From Pseudomonas rubra (GTDB lineage Bacteria > Pseudomonadota > Gammaproteobacteria > Pseudomonadales > Pseudomonadaceae): DNA of 64,000 nt. The stretch lies in NCBI RefSeq assembly GCF_028656935.1, contig NZ_JAMDGZ010000048.1, positions 1 through 64,000 on the forward strand, read 5' to 3'. Positions 16,896 through 25,966 of the stretch are shown one piece after another (positions within the stretch are counted from its first letter, which is position 1; each line of letters opens with the position of its first letter). Both the position numbers and the translations under genes were made by a program. Below the pieces are notes generated by a model. It searched no databases, was not told where the DNA came from, and was given only the letters and a program-made list of their open reading frames with translations.

Positions 16896-18830
16896 TCAAT
16901 CCTTAATCATGGTTATCAATACAGTGAAAACCTTTTGCCCTCTACATTGGATCTGAATGGGCGAAGCCGAGTATAAGCCCTCCTCAGCCATCATTTCGAG
17001 ATAGTCCTGAACCTCATCCTCGCCCAATAAAGTCATACTTTTGCAGCCGAAATATTTAAGAACCAATGCTCTTAAGGCGCAGACACTTTTAGTTTGATCG
17101 TTCGAGTAAATGGCTGCTCGTGCCATCGCTGCCTCAGATGCACTCATCTCCTTGCCAGTGAGACTTTCTTTTACATACCGCCAAGTTTTCTCAATATCGC
17201 TATGCCCCATAAACCAGGTGAGTGCCGGTAGCGAGTTCTCATTACCTTCCGAGTGGAAGAAAGACATTGCAAAATATCGCCTCAGCTCATGGGAGCGCAG
17301 CAACCATAGCTCTCCCTTAGAAGTGCGCAAATCTAAAGTTAGGCTTAGCTCTCTCAACAAACCATTGACGTCACTTTTAGTTATCAAGCCTAACCCTCTC
17401 GCGTTAAAACTGAAGAACGCGCACTCTTCGGACAATGGATCAGCAGAAGGCCTGATAGAGCTACAGACTGACTTGAGTTTAGTTAAAGAGATCAAGCAAT
17501 CTACTGCAATCTGGGGCATGGGTTTTGCCATGATTCTTCGAGTATTGTCTATCCCAGACTTTTGGATAGAAAATTCCACGGTTTTACTTGCCACTCCATG
17601 CATAGGAGCTGCTCGCAAGGATATGACCTCATTAAGCCGGCCGCACCCGAGCATACCCAAAAGTACATAGCATACTGCATTATGCAGCTTTAACAGCACA
17701 ACACTTGTAGTCAATGCCATATGCTGACTTTCACCGTAAGTTGGCCCAGATGGTGTACGCTGCCACCTATCAGCTATATTTGATAACTGCGGGTCAATCG
17801 CGATTCGTCGTTCGGCAAGTGAGATCGCCTTGATTAGACCACCCCTGCGACCATTACTGCCAAATTCGATTTTTTGTTGCACTTTTAAAACAAACTCGTA
17901 AATTTTTGGATAGATGTTTAGCATCCAATCGCAACAGTTTGCGAGAAGCTTACGCCCGACTGAAATTGGAAGCGTTGCAGTCCTGCCATTGGGACGATCA
18001 ATATATGGTCTAACGGCTTCAGCGACTCGCACCACGTCAGAGAGTTCCGAGTGCTCAAATTCAGGAATAAAGTTAAGTGTCCTGCTTAGTATGACAGCCC
18101 ACCGAGCTAAACTCGCCGTCCTCTGCACGGGGACCGTATAGTGTACATTTGCAGGCTGGCCTTCAAATCTTTCCAAATATTTCGAAAATTGTTGCAACCG
18201 CCTAGGTCGACCTGAGCGCATTCGCGTTGCGCTCGCTAGATAAGAATCCAACAAACGGCCTTTCTTATCGTACGCGTTGACAGTCGTCAAAAATTCTCTG
18301 ACTTTATCTACTTCAGTAGGATTCAATCCTTGCGCTCGAAGAAATTGCTCCCACCTGGGAATCACCTGAGAGGTAGCAGTGACTCCTCCAGCCTCGTAAG
18401 TTTCAAAAAAATCCACCAAATCTTCAACTACAACAATTTTGAATCCGTGCTGACTGAATCGATCGCCGTATCGATTCATGAAAAACTCAGTCATCCAGTG
18501 TAGAAACAAGTGAAAATGTTTTATTGAACGTAAACTATTTCCACCCAAGCCAATCGTACCGTCATGGGCCCAAACCGTAATTGCCCTGCATTGACGTGCA
18601 AGCGTCTGATTCTTCTGACTGGCCATCGAACCATTCGGGAGATCGTGATCCCAACGGATTCTAGTACCTCCCCTTATTTCTCCGTTCACGATCCGAAGAT
18701 CCTGATTATTATCAACCACCCAAACCAAATCTAATAATTCAGACCGAAGCCAGCTTGGCCTATGATTAAAATGGAATTCTCGAGTAGTTCTATCGAAGAA
18801 TGCTAGAATCTCATTGGGTAAATTGCTCAT
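16896..18830 (-). CDS. ginB: Large tyrosine recombinase of the gin operon (GinB by order)
   Basis: The 644-residue recombinase has a long N-terminal DNA-binding part and a C-terminal catalytic domain with GCGRLNEVISL (first Arg), RSHELRRYFA (His and second Arg) and FMGHSDIEKTWRYV (His and Tyr nucleophile). Its TAATG start overlaps the stop of the upstream gene by one base, with GAGGTC as ribosome-binding site. The tight coupling suggests fixed stoichiometry of the three recombinases. Length is well above that of ordinary phage integrases (about 400) but usual for this family. Confidence 0.82.
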   Translation of the reverse strand: MSNLPNEILAFFDRTTREFHFNHRPSWLRSELLDLVWVVDNNQDLRIVNGEIRGGTRIRWDHDLPNGSMASQKNQTLARQCRAITVWAHDGTIGLGGNSLRSIKHFHLFLHWMTEFFMNRYGDRFSQHGFKIVVVEDLVDFFETYEAGGVTATSQVIPRWEQFLRAQGLNPTEVDKVREFLTTVNAYDKKGRLLDSYLASATRMRSGRPRRLQQFSKYLERFEGQPANVHYTVPVQRTASLARWAVILSRTLNFIPEFEHSELSDVVRVAEAVRPYIDRPNGRTATLPISVGRKLLANCCDWMLNIYPKIYEFVLKVQQKIEFGSNGRRGGLIKAISLAERRIAIDPQLSNIADRWQRTPSGPTYGESQHMALTTSVVLLKLHNAVCYVLLGMLGCGRLNEVISLRAAPMHGVASKTVEFSIQKSGIDNTRRIMAKPMPQIAVDCLISLTKLKSVCSSIRPSADPLSEECAFFSFNARGLGLITKSDVNGLLRELSLTLDLRTSKGELWLLRSHELRRYFAMSFFHSEGNENSLPALTWFMGHSDIEKTWRYVKESLTGKEMSASEAAMARAAIYSNDQTKSVCALRALVLKYFGCKSMTLLGEDEVQDYLEMMAEEGLYSASPIQIQCRGQKVFTVLITMIKD

Positions 18831-21025
18831 TATTGGACCTCGGGAAGGGTGACTTTCCCTCGCATTAGCTCTTTCATAGTTAGTGCGGCCCTCGCAAGTC
18901 TGGTGTACTCGCCCATCACTGGCGGTAGATCCGACTGTAAAGCATCAATAAACTCAACCCAAAATCTTGGCGTTACACCTGTGCGTTTGTCAGGAGAGTC
19001 CAAAAAAACCTCACTTGCATGTGTTAACGCATCTCGATATAGCATTGCTACAGCCAATGCCTTGGGGTCGTCGGCAACGATTAGCGTACCAGATCTTGTT
19101 TCGACTTCGGGATTGGACGTGCATTGACCAGCGTCATCCATATACTCTCTACGATCGCTTGTTATAGCCAGGCCACTGAGAAAACTATGTAGCTCCTCCA
19201 CAGTTTCAAAATCTGAGGCACGAAGCTTAATTTCGTCGCAATTTAAGGAAGAAACTATGAGATAGTTTTGATGGCGACGAATCTGCCTCTCGTATATTAG
19301 TTGGCGTAACGCAGGCGGAATATAATGACCAATTGTCGTTGCGACATTGTTATGGCCAAAGGCACGGGCCGTAGCAGCCAAATCGCCATCAGTTTCGAGA
19401 TAGCGAAGAACTCCTGAATTTACGCGTAAAGCCTTGAATGTGATTTTTTTGCTCCAGGGACGCAGTTCCTCGTGCCGCTCAATGAAGGGCACTCTACGAG
19501 TAACATTGGCATCTTGGCCGTGTGCGCGGAAGGCCGGATTCATTCCAAGTCCATTTGTAAAAGCTTTGTCTGAAAACTCCACAATGTCATAGTTAAGGCT
19601 GCTCATTCCGATCCATAACGATGCGGCTTCATCATGCCTACCTTGGCGCCTAAGCTCATCTCGGAGCGGACGCGTCCACTCCAAAACCTTAGATATAACC
19701 AGCTCACCTAATTTACTCAATACTACTGTTTTCTGCTCATCCGCCCTTGGCTTTGCGACCGTAAGCCTTATGTCCTCACCGTTCTCGCCGGCGGAAGTCA
19801 TCAAAATTGATCGCCCATGCTCGTCTTCAAGCTTTGCGCGGTATAGGGAGCACGCATTTAGCTTCGGATGCTCAATGACAAGAAGCAGGGCACAGATGAC
19901 TGCCGCCTCACTCGACATAATTCCGAGATATGGTAATATTTTATTTTTACCGTAACTTTGTACGTAGTACCAATACGAATATGGGCTCGAACTTTCTACC
20001 GTGCGACCATCGGATCCGAACTTCCGGTGAGGCTTAGGCAAGCCTCCCATCTCCTCCGTTACGATCGCAAGTAGGTGACCTAGTAAATTAGGATGCCCTC
20101 CCTTTTTATCTAGGTAGTGTAGCCCATTAGCCGGATCGACGTACCTCCATCTGCCTCGAGTCTTGAGCCTTTCCAAAAAATCAAAATTAGTTTTTTGGAT
20201 CAACACATGTCCTCGAGTTTGCGAGGCTACCAAGACACTGAAATCTTTAAGCGCACATAATTTTATTGTCGATATAGCTTCCCTCAAATTCATCCTGTAT
20301 TCATCAAGATATTTTTCATTAGAAGTCACTATAGAAATCGGCACTAACAATTGTTCGTTATACGAGTCGGCCTCTGCATTTAAGTTCCTGGGCCCCGTAA
20401 GCATCTTATGCTGCTGGGCAATGATCTCTTCCCGGTGTATTAATATTAGTTTTCGATCTGGCGAGGCCAAACTTCCCAATGTAAGATTTATGAATGGAAT
20501 CGCTTTGGAGTCGATGAGACATTTGAGCAGTCTCAAAAACATATCCCAGTTGTTTGAGCTTGTGCTAAGGGCCCTACCCGCTAGTGCGCCTCGCTCGTAA
20601 AAACTCCTTCTGAGAGCTGCGAGTTGCGTTACCAAGGTCAAAGGAAGCATCTCTTTACAAGGCGGGCTCCACCCTTCCTTTAAAGCGAACTCCATCCAGA
20701 AAACAAGAACTTTCCGTGCTGCATAGGTAGGCCCAGCGGCGCTATACGCACGAGAAAAGCGTTGCAACCCCCTCCAGAATGCCTCCTGGTCCACGCCCGG
20801 CCAGTGAGCTAAGAAGGAGAAATCAATGTCAGTAAAGCCGCTCTTACGATTGGAATTCGCGACCGTGAGAATGCCATCTGTATCCCTGCTCTTTTTACGC
20901 CGTTTAGCCGTCGATAGGCCCAAGGTCGGAGATGCCGTCATGCGCTGTAGTCCCTGTTTCAGAGGCCCCAGCATTCCTGAGACATCTATTTCCCTCAAGG
21001 GCCTTCGCTCACAAAATGTGACCAT
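18830..21025 (-). CDS. ginA: Largest tyrosine recombinase of the gin operon (GinA by order)
   Basis: The 731-residue protein ends with a divergent recombinase catalytic domain: FKALRVNSGVLRYL, where the usual HxxR box reads KALR, then ARAFGHNNVATTIGHYIPP with the conserved His and the Tyr nucleophile. Most of the length is an N-terminal region of unknown structure. It is the first gene of the operon. Its ATG is read from bases 21,023-21,025, exactly at the island/comM border, with AGGGG a few bases upstream supplied by comM DNA. An internal start (residue 18 or 29) would be the alternative. Confidence 0.8.
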   Translation of the reverse strand: MVTFCERRPLREIDVSGMLGPLKQGLQRMTASPTLGLSTAKRRKKSRDTDGILTVANSNRKSGFTDIDFSFLAHWPGVDQEAFWRGLQRFSRAYSAAGPTYAARKVLVFWMEFALKEGWSPPCKEMLPLTLVTQLAALRRSFYERGALAGRALSTSSNNWDMFLRLLKCLIDSKAIPFINLTLGSLASPDRKLILIHREEIIAQQHKMLTGPRNLNAEADSYNEQLLVPISIVTSNEKYLDEYRMNLREAISTIKLCALKDFSVLVASQTRGHVLIQKTNFDFLERLKTRGRWRYVDPANGLHYLDKKGGHPNLLGHLLAIVTEEMGGLPKPHRKFGSDGRTVESSSPYSYWYYVQSYGKNKILPYLGIMSSEAAVICALLLVIEHPKLNACSLYRAKLEDEHGRSILMTSAGENGEDIRLTVAKPRADEQKTVVLSKLGELVISKVLEWTRPLRDELRRQGRHDEAASLWIGMSSLNYDIVEFSDKAFTNGLGMNPAFRAHGQDANVTRRVPFIERHEELRPWSKKITFKALRVNSGVLRYLETDGDLAATARAFGHNNVATTIGHYIPPALRQLIYERQIRRHQNYLIVSSLNCDEIKLRASDFETVEELHSFLSGLAITSDRREYMDDAGQCTSNPEVETRSGTLIVADDPKALAVAMLYRDALTHASEVFLDSPDKRTGVTPRFWVEFIDALQSDLPPVMGEYTRLARAALTMKELMRGKVTLPEVQ

Positions 21026-21471
21026 GAACCCCTGCCCCTGTGGCTACCTCGGCGACCCCACCGGCCGCTGCCGCTGCAGCAGCGAACAGATCCAGCGCTA
21101 CCGCAACAAACTCTCCGGGCCCTTGCTCGACCGCATCGACCTGCACCTGACCGTCGCCCGCGAAGCCACGGCACTGTCCGCCGACAGCAGCCACGGCGAA
21201 AGCAGCGCCACCATCGCCGCGCAAGTCGCCACCGCCCGCGACCTCCAGCAACAACGCCTTCCTCGACCTGCCCGGCCTGCGCCAGTACTGCGGGTTATCC
21301 ACAGCCGACCAGACCTGGCTGGAAAGCGCCTGTGAACGCCTGACCCTGTCCCTGCGCGCCGCCCACCGCCTGCTCAAGGTGGCGCGAACCCTGGCTGACC
21401 TGGAACAGGCTCAAAGCATCGGCCGCGGGCATCTGGCTGAGGCGCTGCACTATCGGCCCAGCAACCAGTAG
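21024..21471 (+). pseudogene. comM: 3' fragment of comM, truncated by the island and frameshifted
   Basis: ComM (YifB) is an MCM-like helicase used for branch migration in natural transformation. Only the C-terminal third remains. It begins at MNPCPCGYLGDP, continues through SGPLLDRIDLHL, then changes frame near 21,250. After the change it reads AFLDLPGLRQYCGLS to LAEALHYRPSNQ and the TAG at 21,469-21,471. The N-terminal part should lie beyond the other end of the island. The register change at CAACAACGCCTTC looks like loss of a short non-triplet segment between AACGCC repeats, so the fragment has been decaying since insertion. Confidence 0.85.
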
Positions 21472-21526
21472 TAATTGCCCGCATTCTGCTCTTAACTTGG
21501 CAACAGCCCACCGCGCCGAGACCAGC

Positions 21527-22954
21527 ATGTTCGCATTCATCCACAACTCCCCCTTGTTGATCGGTACCTTGCTGCTGGTGCTCGACCTGCTGCTCTGGCG
21601 GGCCATTCCAATCGAGCGGCGTACCTGGCGGATTGCTGCACGGCTGGCGGCGTTCCTGCTGTTCAGCTGGGTGTTGATCAGCGCGGGGGTCAGCCCGCTG
21701 CAGCCCCCACCCTGGGCCGATGATGTACCCCGCAACCTGGTGGCGACGGTGCTGGAAATCGTCTGGTGGCTGTTCGCTGCGCGGACCCTGACGGTGGTGC
21801 TAGGGCTGATCCTGATTTCCCGCAGCGGCCATACCGGCCGCCTGCTGCAGGACGTGGTCGGGGCGCTGATCTTCCTGATCGCGGTTGTTGCCGCAGCCGC
21901 CTACGTCATGCAACTGCCCGTGAAAGGCTTGCTGGCCACCTCGGGGGTCATGGCGATCGTGATCGGCCTGGCGTTGCAGAGCACGTTGAGTGATGTGTTT
22001 TCGGGCATCGTCCTCAATACCACCCGCCCCTACCAGATCGATGACTGGGTGAGCATCGACGGCACCGAGGGCAAGGTGATCGATATCGACTGGCGAGCCA
22101 CACGCCTGCTCACCGGCAACGGCAGCATGGCGGTGATCCCCAACTCGGTGGCGGCCAAGGCCAAGCTGCTCAACTTCAGCCGCCCCAGTGATGTGCACGG
22201 CGTCTCGATCAGCGTGGTAGTCCCCGCGCAAGTCCGCCCGCGGCGGGTCCTCGATGCCCTGGAAAAAACCCTGCAAGGCAGCAGTGCGCTACTGACCACA
22301 CCCAAGCCGAAGGCGACGATCAAGAGCTCGACCCTGGAATCGGTGGAATACGAAGCCACCGGGTTCGTCAACTCAATGGACAAGAAGACCGAAGTGCGCA
22401 ACCAAATGTTCGACCTTGCCCATCGCCACCTGCAAGCCGCCGGGGTGGTGTGGAATGCCGACAACACGCCACAGCCCTGGAGCCGTCAGCGTAGCTTGCT
22501 GGAGGATGTGCGAATTTTCCGTTCGCTGAGCAACGAGGAGAAGGACAGCCTCAGCCAGCGCATGACCTCGGTCGAGTACCTGGCAGACCAGGTCATCCTC
22601 GGCCTTGGCGAAGCTTCCGAGTATCTCCTGGTAATTGGTACCGGTGTGATCTCTGCGGCGATTCGCAGCGGGGACAAACTGCTCGAGGCCGGACGCATGG
22701 GCCCCGGCGAGGTGCTGGGGGTCGAAGGCCTGCTCGATGGCGACAATTCCATCGCTGAGTTTCGCAGCCTCACCAGTTGCGTGCTCTATCGCATCGACAA
22801 GCACGATGTGCGCAGTTGCCTTGAGCAGCGCGACGAGATCAAGGCGGCACTGAGCAAACTGCAGCGTTTTCGTCAGCAGGCCAGCCAGTCACTGCTGCTG
22901 CAGAAACCTGCAGCCATCAAGAAAGGTGGCTTTCTCAGCTGGCTGCACAAGTAG
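21527..22954 (+). CDS. MscS-type mechanosensitive channel fused to a cyclic-nucleotide-binding domain
   Basis: The 475-residue inner-membrane protein has four to five membrane helices (about 8-165), a MscS pore and beta domain (GVMAIVIGLALQSTLSDVFSG, then DWVSIDGTEGKVIDIDWRATRLL and VIPNSVAAKAKLLNFS), and a C-terminal cyclic-nucleotide-binding fold from about residue 340 (FRSLSNEEKDSLSQ ... GPGEVLGVEGLLDG). Such MscS-CNBD channels release solutes on osmotic downshock, and some are modulated by nucleotides. The ATG at 21,527 is preferred to an upstream TTG because it opens directly into the first helix. It is the first intact core gene after the island. Confidence 0.85.
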   Translation: MFAFIHNSPLLIGTLLLVLDLLLWRAIPIERRTWRIAARLAAFLLFSWVLISAGVSPLQPPPWADDVPRNLVATVLEIVWWLFAARTLTVVLGLILISRSGHTGRLLQDVVGALIFLIAVVAAAAYVMQLPVKGLLATSGVMAIVIGLALQSTLSDVFSGIVLNTTRPYQIDDWVSIDGTEGKVIDIDWRATRLLTGNGSMAVIPNSVAAKAKLLNFSRPSDVHGVSISVVVPAQVRPRRVLDALEKTLQGSSALLTTPKPKATIKSSTLESVEYEATGFVNSMDKKTEVRNQMFDLAHRHLQAAGVVWNADNTPQPWSRQRSLLEDVRIFRSLSNEEKDSLSQRMTSVEYLADQVILGLGEASEYLLVIGTGVISAAIRSGDKLLEAGRMGPGEVLGVEGLLDGDNSIAEFRSLTSCVLYRIDKHDVRSCLEQRDEIKAALSKLQRFRQQASQSLLLQKPAAIKKGGFLSWLHK

Positions 22955-22957
22955 CCG

Positions 22958-24244
22958 TCAGAGCACCACGCGCAAACACTGCCCAGCGTGATACAGCGAG
23001 AACCCGGTTTCGTAGAATCCCGTGCGCAAGGCCGGCGCCGACACCGGTTTCATCGGCGAAAACGGAATCGGCAAAGCATCGGGATGGTCACGCAGCAGGT
23101 ACTGGGCGAAGGCCTTGCCGATCACCGTGCCGGTGGTGTTGCCACGGCCGTTGTAGCCGGTAACGGCGACAATCCCCGGGGCCGGCTCGAACAGGCGCAT
23201 CAGGTGGTCCGGGGTGAAGTCGATGCAGCCGGTCCAGTGCATTTCCCACTCGACCTTGCCCAGTTGCGGGAAGTAGTGGTTCTGAATCCGGTCAGCCCAA
23301 CTGCGAATGAACCAGGCCGGCTTGTTGTCGACCCGGCCGAGACTGCCGAGCAGCAAGCGCCCTTCATCATCGCGACGGATGCTACTGAGCACCGTGCGCG
23401 TGTCCCACGAGCCCTGGCCGTGCTTGAGCACGTTGTCGGCGGCAGCGCCCTGCAGCGGCAGGGAAGCTACCTGGTAGTAGTAGCCGCGAAAGAACTGGCG
23501 CTGCAGGTTGGACCAGTCGCCCTCGGTGTAGGCGCCGGTAGAGATCACCACCTTGTCGGCACTGACCGAGCCCTGGGCGGTTTTCACCCGCCAGCTGCTG
23601 CCTTCACGTTCCAGGCCTTGCACGGCGGACTGCTGGAAGATCTGCCCACCCAAGCGCTCGACCGCAGCAGCCAGGCCTTGGGTGTATGCCATGGGGTTGA
23701 TGGTGCCGGCGCGGCGATCAAGCAGCGCGGCGGAAATCTTGTTGGTACCGCAATATTCTTCGCACTTCGCACCGGTCAGCATTTCGACATCGGCGCCGCG
23801 GCGGCTCCATTGCTGATGCCGGGCTTCGAGGTCGGCAACGCCGGTGGCGTTGTGGGCCATGTGCAGGGTGCCGCTGTTATGGGCCTGGCAATCGATCCCC
23901 AAGCGCTCGATGGTGGCGAACACTTCACCCGGCGCCTCGCCCAGCACCTTGTTCAAGCGGCTGCCCTGCTTCTCGCCGAGGGTCGCTTCGACATCGTCCG
24001 GGCGAATCCAGGTGCCGGCGTTGACCAGGCCGACGTTGCGCCCGGAGCCACCGTGGCCGATTTTCCAGGCTTCGAGCAGGATCACCGTCTTGCCCTGTTC
24101 GAGCAGGTGGAGCGCCGCCGACAGGCCTGTGATGCCACCGCCGATGATGCACACATCGGCCTTGAGCTCGCTGCCCAGCACTCGGGATGACGCGGCAGGC
24201 TGGGTGACGTGCTCCCACAGGCATTGTTGACGCAGTCCTGGCAT
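22958..24244 (-). CDS. amaA: L-pipecolate oxidase AmaA (FAD-dependent)
   Basis: The 428-residue DAO-family flavoprotein has the FAD Rossmann motif CIIGGGITGLSAALHLL (about 32-48), an acidic strand end (ILLEA) and the GSGRNVG loop. It matches P. putida AmaA in neighbourhood: the partner dehydrogenase lies upstream on the same strand with a LysR gene divergent from it. AmaA oxidises L-pipecolate, an intermediate of D-lysine catabolism, to piperideine-6-carboxylate. A GAGGAAG ribosome-binding site precedes the ATG. Related enzymes oxidise gamma-glutamylputrescine, so substrate assignment rests on context. Confidence 0.82.
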   Translation of the reverse strand: MPGLRQQCLWEHVTQPAASSRVLGSELKADVCIIGGGITGLSAALHLLEQGKTVILLEAWKIGHGGSGRNVGLVNAGTWIRPDDVEATLGEKQGSRLNKVLGEAPGEVFATIERLGIDCQAHNSGTLHMAHNATGVADLEARHQQWSRRGADVEMLTGAKCEEYCGTNKISAALLDRRAGTINPMAYTQGLAAAVERLGGQIFQQSAVQGLEREGSSWRVKTAQGSVSADKVVISTGAYTEGDWSNLQRQFFRGYYYQVASLPLQGAAADNVLKHGQGSWDTRTVLSSIRRDDEGRLLLGSLGRVDNKPAWFIRSWADRIQNHYFPQLGKVEWEMHWTGCIDFTPDHLMRLFEPAPGIVAVTGYNGRGNTTGTVIGKAFAQYLLRDHPDALPIPFSPMKPVSAPALRTGFYETGFSLYHAGQCLRVVL

Positions 24245-24282
24245 GGCCGGCTTCCTCTTTTATTCTTGTGCGGTGGTGTTCT

Positions 24283-24337
24283 TATCGCGGGGCAAGCCCG
24301 CTCCCACAGTAGGAGCGGGCTTGCCCCACGATAGGGC
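24283..24337. repeat. REP palindrome pair between amaA and amaB
   Basis: ATCGCGGGGCAAGCCCGCTC and its inverted partner GAGCGGGCTTGCCCCACGAT flank a short spacer (CCCACAGTAG), forming a long hairpin. This is the Pseudomonas putida-type REP unit. It may reduce amaB read-through into amaA and stabilise the amaB transcript. Confidence 0.85.
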
Positions 24338-24340
24338 CCA

Positions 24341-25831
24341 TCAGTCGAACACAATCCCCTGCGCCAACGGCAGCTCGCGAGAATAGTTCACGGTGTTGGT
24401 CTGCCGACGCATGTAGGCCTTCCACGAATCCGAGCCCGACTCACGGCCACCGCCGGTTTCCTTCTCACCGCCAAACGCCCCGCCAATCTCCGCACCGCTG
24501 GTGCCGATGTTGACGTTGGCAATCCCGCAGTCACTGCCCGCCGCACTCTGGAAGCGCTCAGCCTCGCGCAGGTCGGTGGTGAAGATGCACGAGGACAGGC
24601 CTTGCGGCACCTCGTTGTTCAGGCGCAGGGCTTCCTCGAATTCGTCGTAGGCCAGCACATAGAGAATCGGTGCAAAGGTTTCATGGCGCACCACGGCGCT
24701 CTGCGCTGGCATCTCGACAATCGCCGGAGCCACGTAATAGGCATTGGGGTACTGATCCTGAAGCTTGCGCTCGCCGCCGAACACCTGGCCGCCTTCATCG
24801 CGGGCACGGGCCAGGGCGTCTTGCATGCCTTCGAACGAGGCCTTGTCGATCAGCGGCCCGACCAGGTTGTCTTTACGTGGATCACCGATGCGCACCTTGG
24901 CGTAAGCGGCTTTGACCCGGGCAACCACTTCGTCCTTGAGCGAACGATGAACGATCAGCCGGCGCAAGGTGGTGCAGCGCTGGCCAGCGGTGCCGACGGC
25001 GCTGAACAGGATGCCGCGCACAGCCAGGTCGAGGTCGGCACTGGGTGCAAGGATCATCGCGTTGTTGCCACCCAGCTCCAGAATACTGCGGCCGAAGCGC
25101 GCGGCCACACGTGGGCCGACTTCACGCCCCATGCGCGTGCTGCCGGTAGCGCTGACCAAGGGTACACGCGGGTCGTCAACCAGCGCTTGGCCGGCGTCGC
25201 GATCGCCGATGATCAACTGGCTCAGGCCTGCTGGCGCTTCGCCAAAGGCTTGCAGGGCTTTCTCGAACAGGGCCTGGCAGGCCAGCGCGGTCAGCGGGGT
25301 CTTTTCCGACGGTTTCCACACCACCGCATTGCCGCACACCAGCGCCAGGGTGGTGTTCCAGGCCCAAACGGCGACAGGGAAGTTGAAGGCGCTGATCACC
25401 CCGACCACACCCAGCGGGTGCCAGGTTTCACGCATGTGGTGGCCCGGGCGCTCGGAGGCAATGGTCAAACCGTACAACTGGCGCGACAGACCGACGGCGA
25501 AGTCGCAGATGTCGATCATTTCCTGCACTTCACCCAGGCCTTCCTGGGTGATCTTGCCAGCTTCGATGGACACCAGCTCGCCCAGTTCAGCTTTATGCTT
25601 GCGCAGCACTTCGCCAAACAGGCGGATCAACTCACCGCGGCGCGGGGCCGGCACGTTGCGCCAGGCCTGAAAGGCGTGTTCGGCCTGGTCGATCCTGGCG
25701 CTCACCTGGGCTGGGCTTTCCAGGTGCACCGAGGCAATCGCGCTGCCATCGATAGGGGTGTGAACGGGATGGTTGCCATGGGTATAGGCAGTGGCCGGAA
25801 CACCGAGGCGGTCAAGCAGTCCATCAACCAT
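24341..25831 (-). CDS. amaB: Piperideine-6-carboxylate (aminoadipate semialdehyde) dehydrogenase AmaB
   Basis: The 496-residue NAD(P)-dependent aldehyde dehydrogenase has the ELGGNNAMI motif holding the general-base Glu and the catalytic Cys in GQRCTTLRR. It converts the semialdehyde produced by AmaA into 2-aminoadipate. An open frame reaches 25,930, but the ATG at 25,831 has AGGAG seven bases upstream and gives the expected family length. It is transcribed divergently from a LysR gene, the probable regulator. A REP hairpin separates it from amaA. Confidence 0.86.
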   Translation of the reverse strand: MVDGLLDRLGVPATAYTHGNHPVHTPIDGSAIASVHLESPAQVSARIDQAEHAFQAWRNVPAPRRGELIRLFGEVLRKHKAELGELVSIEAGKITQEGLGEVQEMIDICDFAVGLSRQLYGLTIASERPGHHMRETWHPLGVVGVISAFNFPVAVWAWNTTLALVCGNAVVWKPSEKTPLTALACQALFEKALQAFGEAPAGLSQLIIGDRDAGQALVDDPRVPLVSATGSTRMGREVGPRVAARFGRSILELGGNNAMILAPSADLDLAVRGILFSAVGTAGQRCTTLRRLIVHRSLKDEVVARVKAAYAKVRIGDPRKDNLVGPLIDKASFEGMQDALARARDEGGQVFGGERKLQDQYPNAYYVAPAIVEMPAQSAVVRHETFAPILYVLAYDEFEEALRLNNEVPQGLSSCIFTTDLREAERFQSAAGSDCGIANVNIGTSGAEIGGAFGGEKETGGGRESGSDSWKAYMRRQTNTVNYSRELPLAQGIVFD

Positions 25832-25925
25832 TTTCTTCTCCTGCATGCGATGAGTGGTTGAAATAGTGATAGGGATCAGTATTAATCCGATCACTCTGGC
25901 GCAACAAACGACCTTTATTCTGCAT

Positions 25926-25946
25926 ATCATTCCGCCAGGTAATGAT
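25926..25946. promoter_or_regulatory. Palindrome ATCATT-N9-AATGAT in the amaB/lysR intergenic region
   Basis: A perfect 6+6 inverted repeat with nine-base spacer lies 20 bp before the LysR start and 95 bp before amaB. Spacing and AT-rich arms suit a LysR-type activator/autoregulator site. Confidence 0.5.
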
Positions 25947-25966
25947 CTACCGGCTTAGAGACCGCT

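Larger units (their letters stand above)
1..21023. mobile_element. Right part of a GInt-type genomic island inserted in comM, loaded with defence genes
   Basis: The segment is more AT-rich and more uneven in composition than the flank beyond 21.02 kb and contains no REP palindromes, which are common in the flank. Its right terminus is a four-gene operon encoding three tyrosine recombinases and one small protein, transcribed inward from the junction. That arrangement is the hallmark of GInts, described as gin operon, cargo, then a short AT-rich far end. The junction is set where recognisable comM coding sequence begins (the MNPCPCGY motif, from 21,024). The left end is not in the window, so island length and att repeats cannot be determined. 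Cargo in order: zinc-ribbon protein, Gabija, Kongming-type operon, Mrr-like nuclease, split TIR gene, Thoeris, membrane protein, MvaT-like protein, repeat protein. Confidence 0.85.

Noticed and set aside
1..21023. CRISPR array, tRNA or transposase in the island
   Set aside because: No regularly spaced repeats, no cloverleaf and no DDE transposase frame could be found by reading.
22988..24190. 400-codon open frame opposite amaA
   Set aside because: Shadow of a GC-rich gene; low-complexity Ala/Gly/His composition and no domain.
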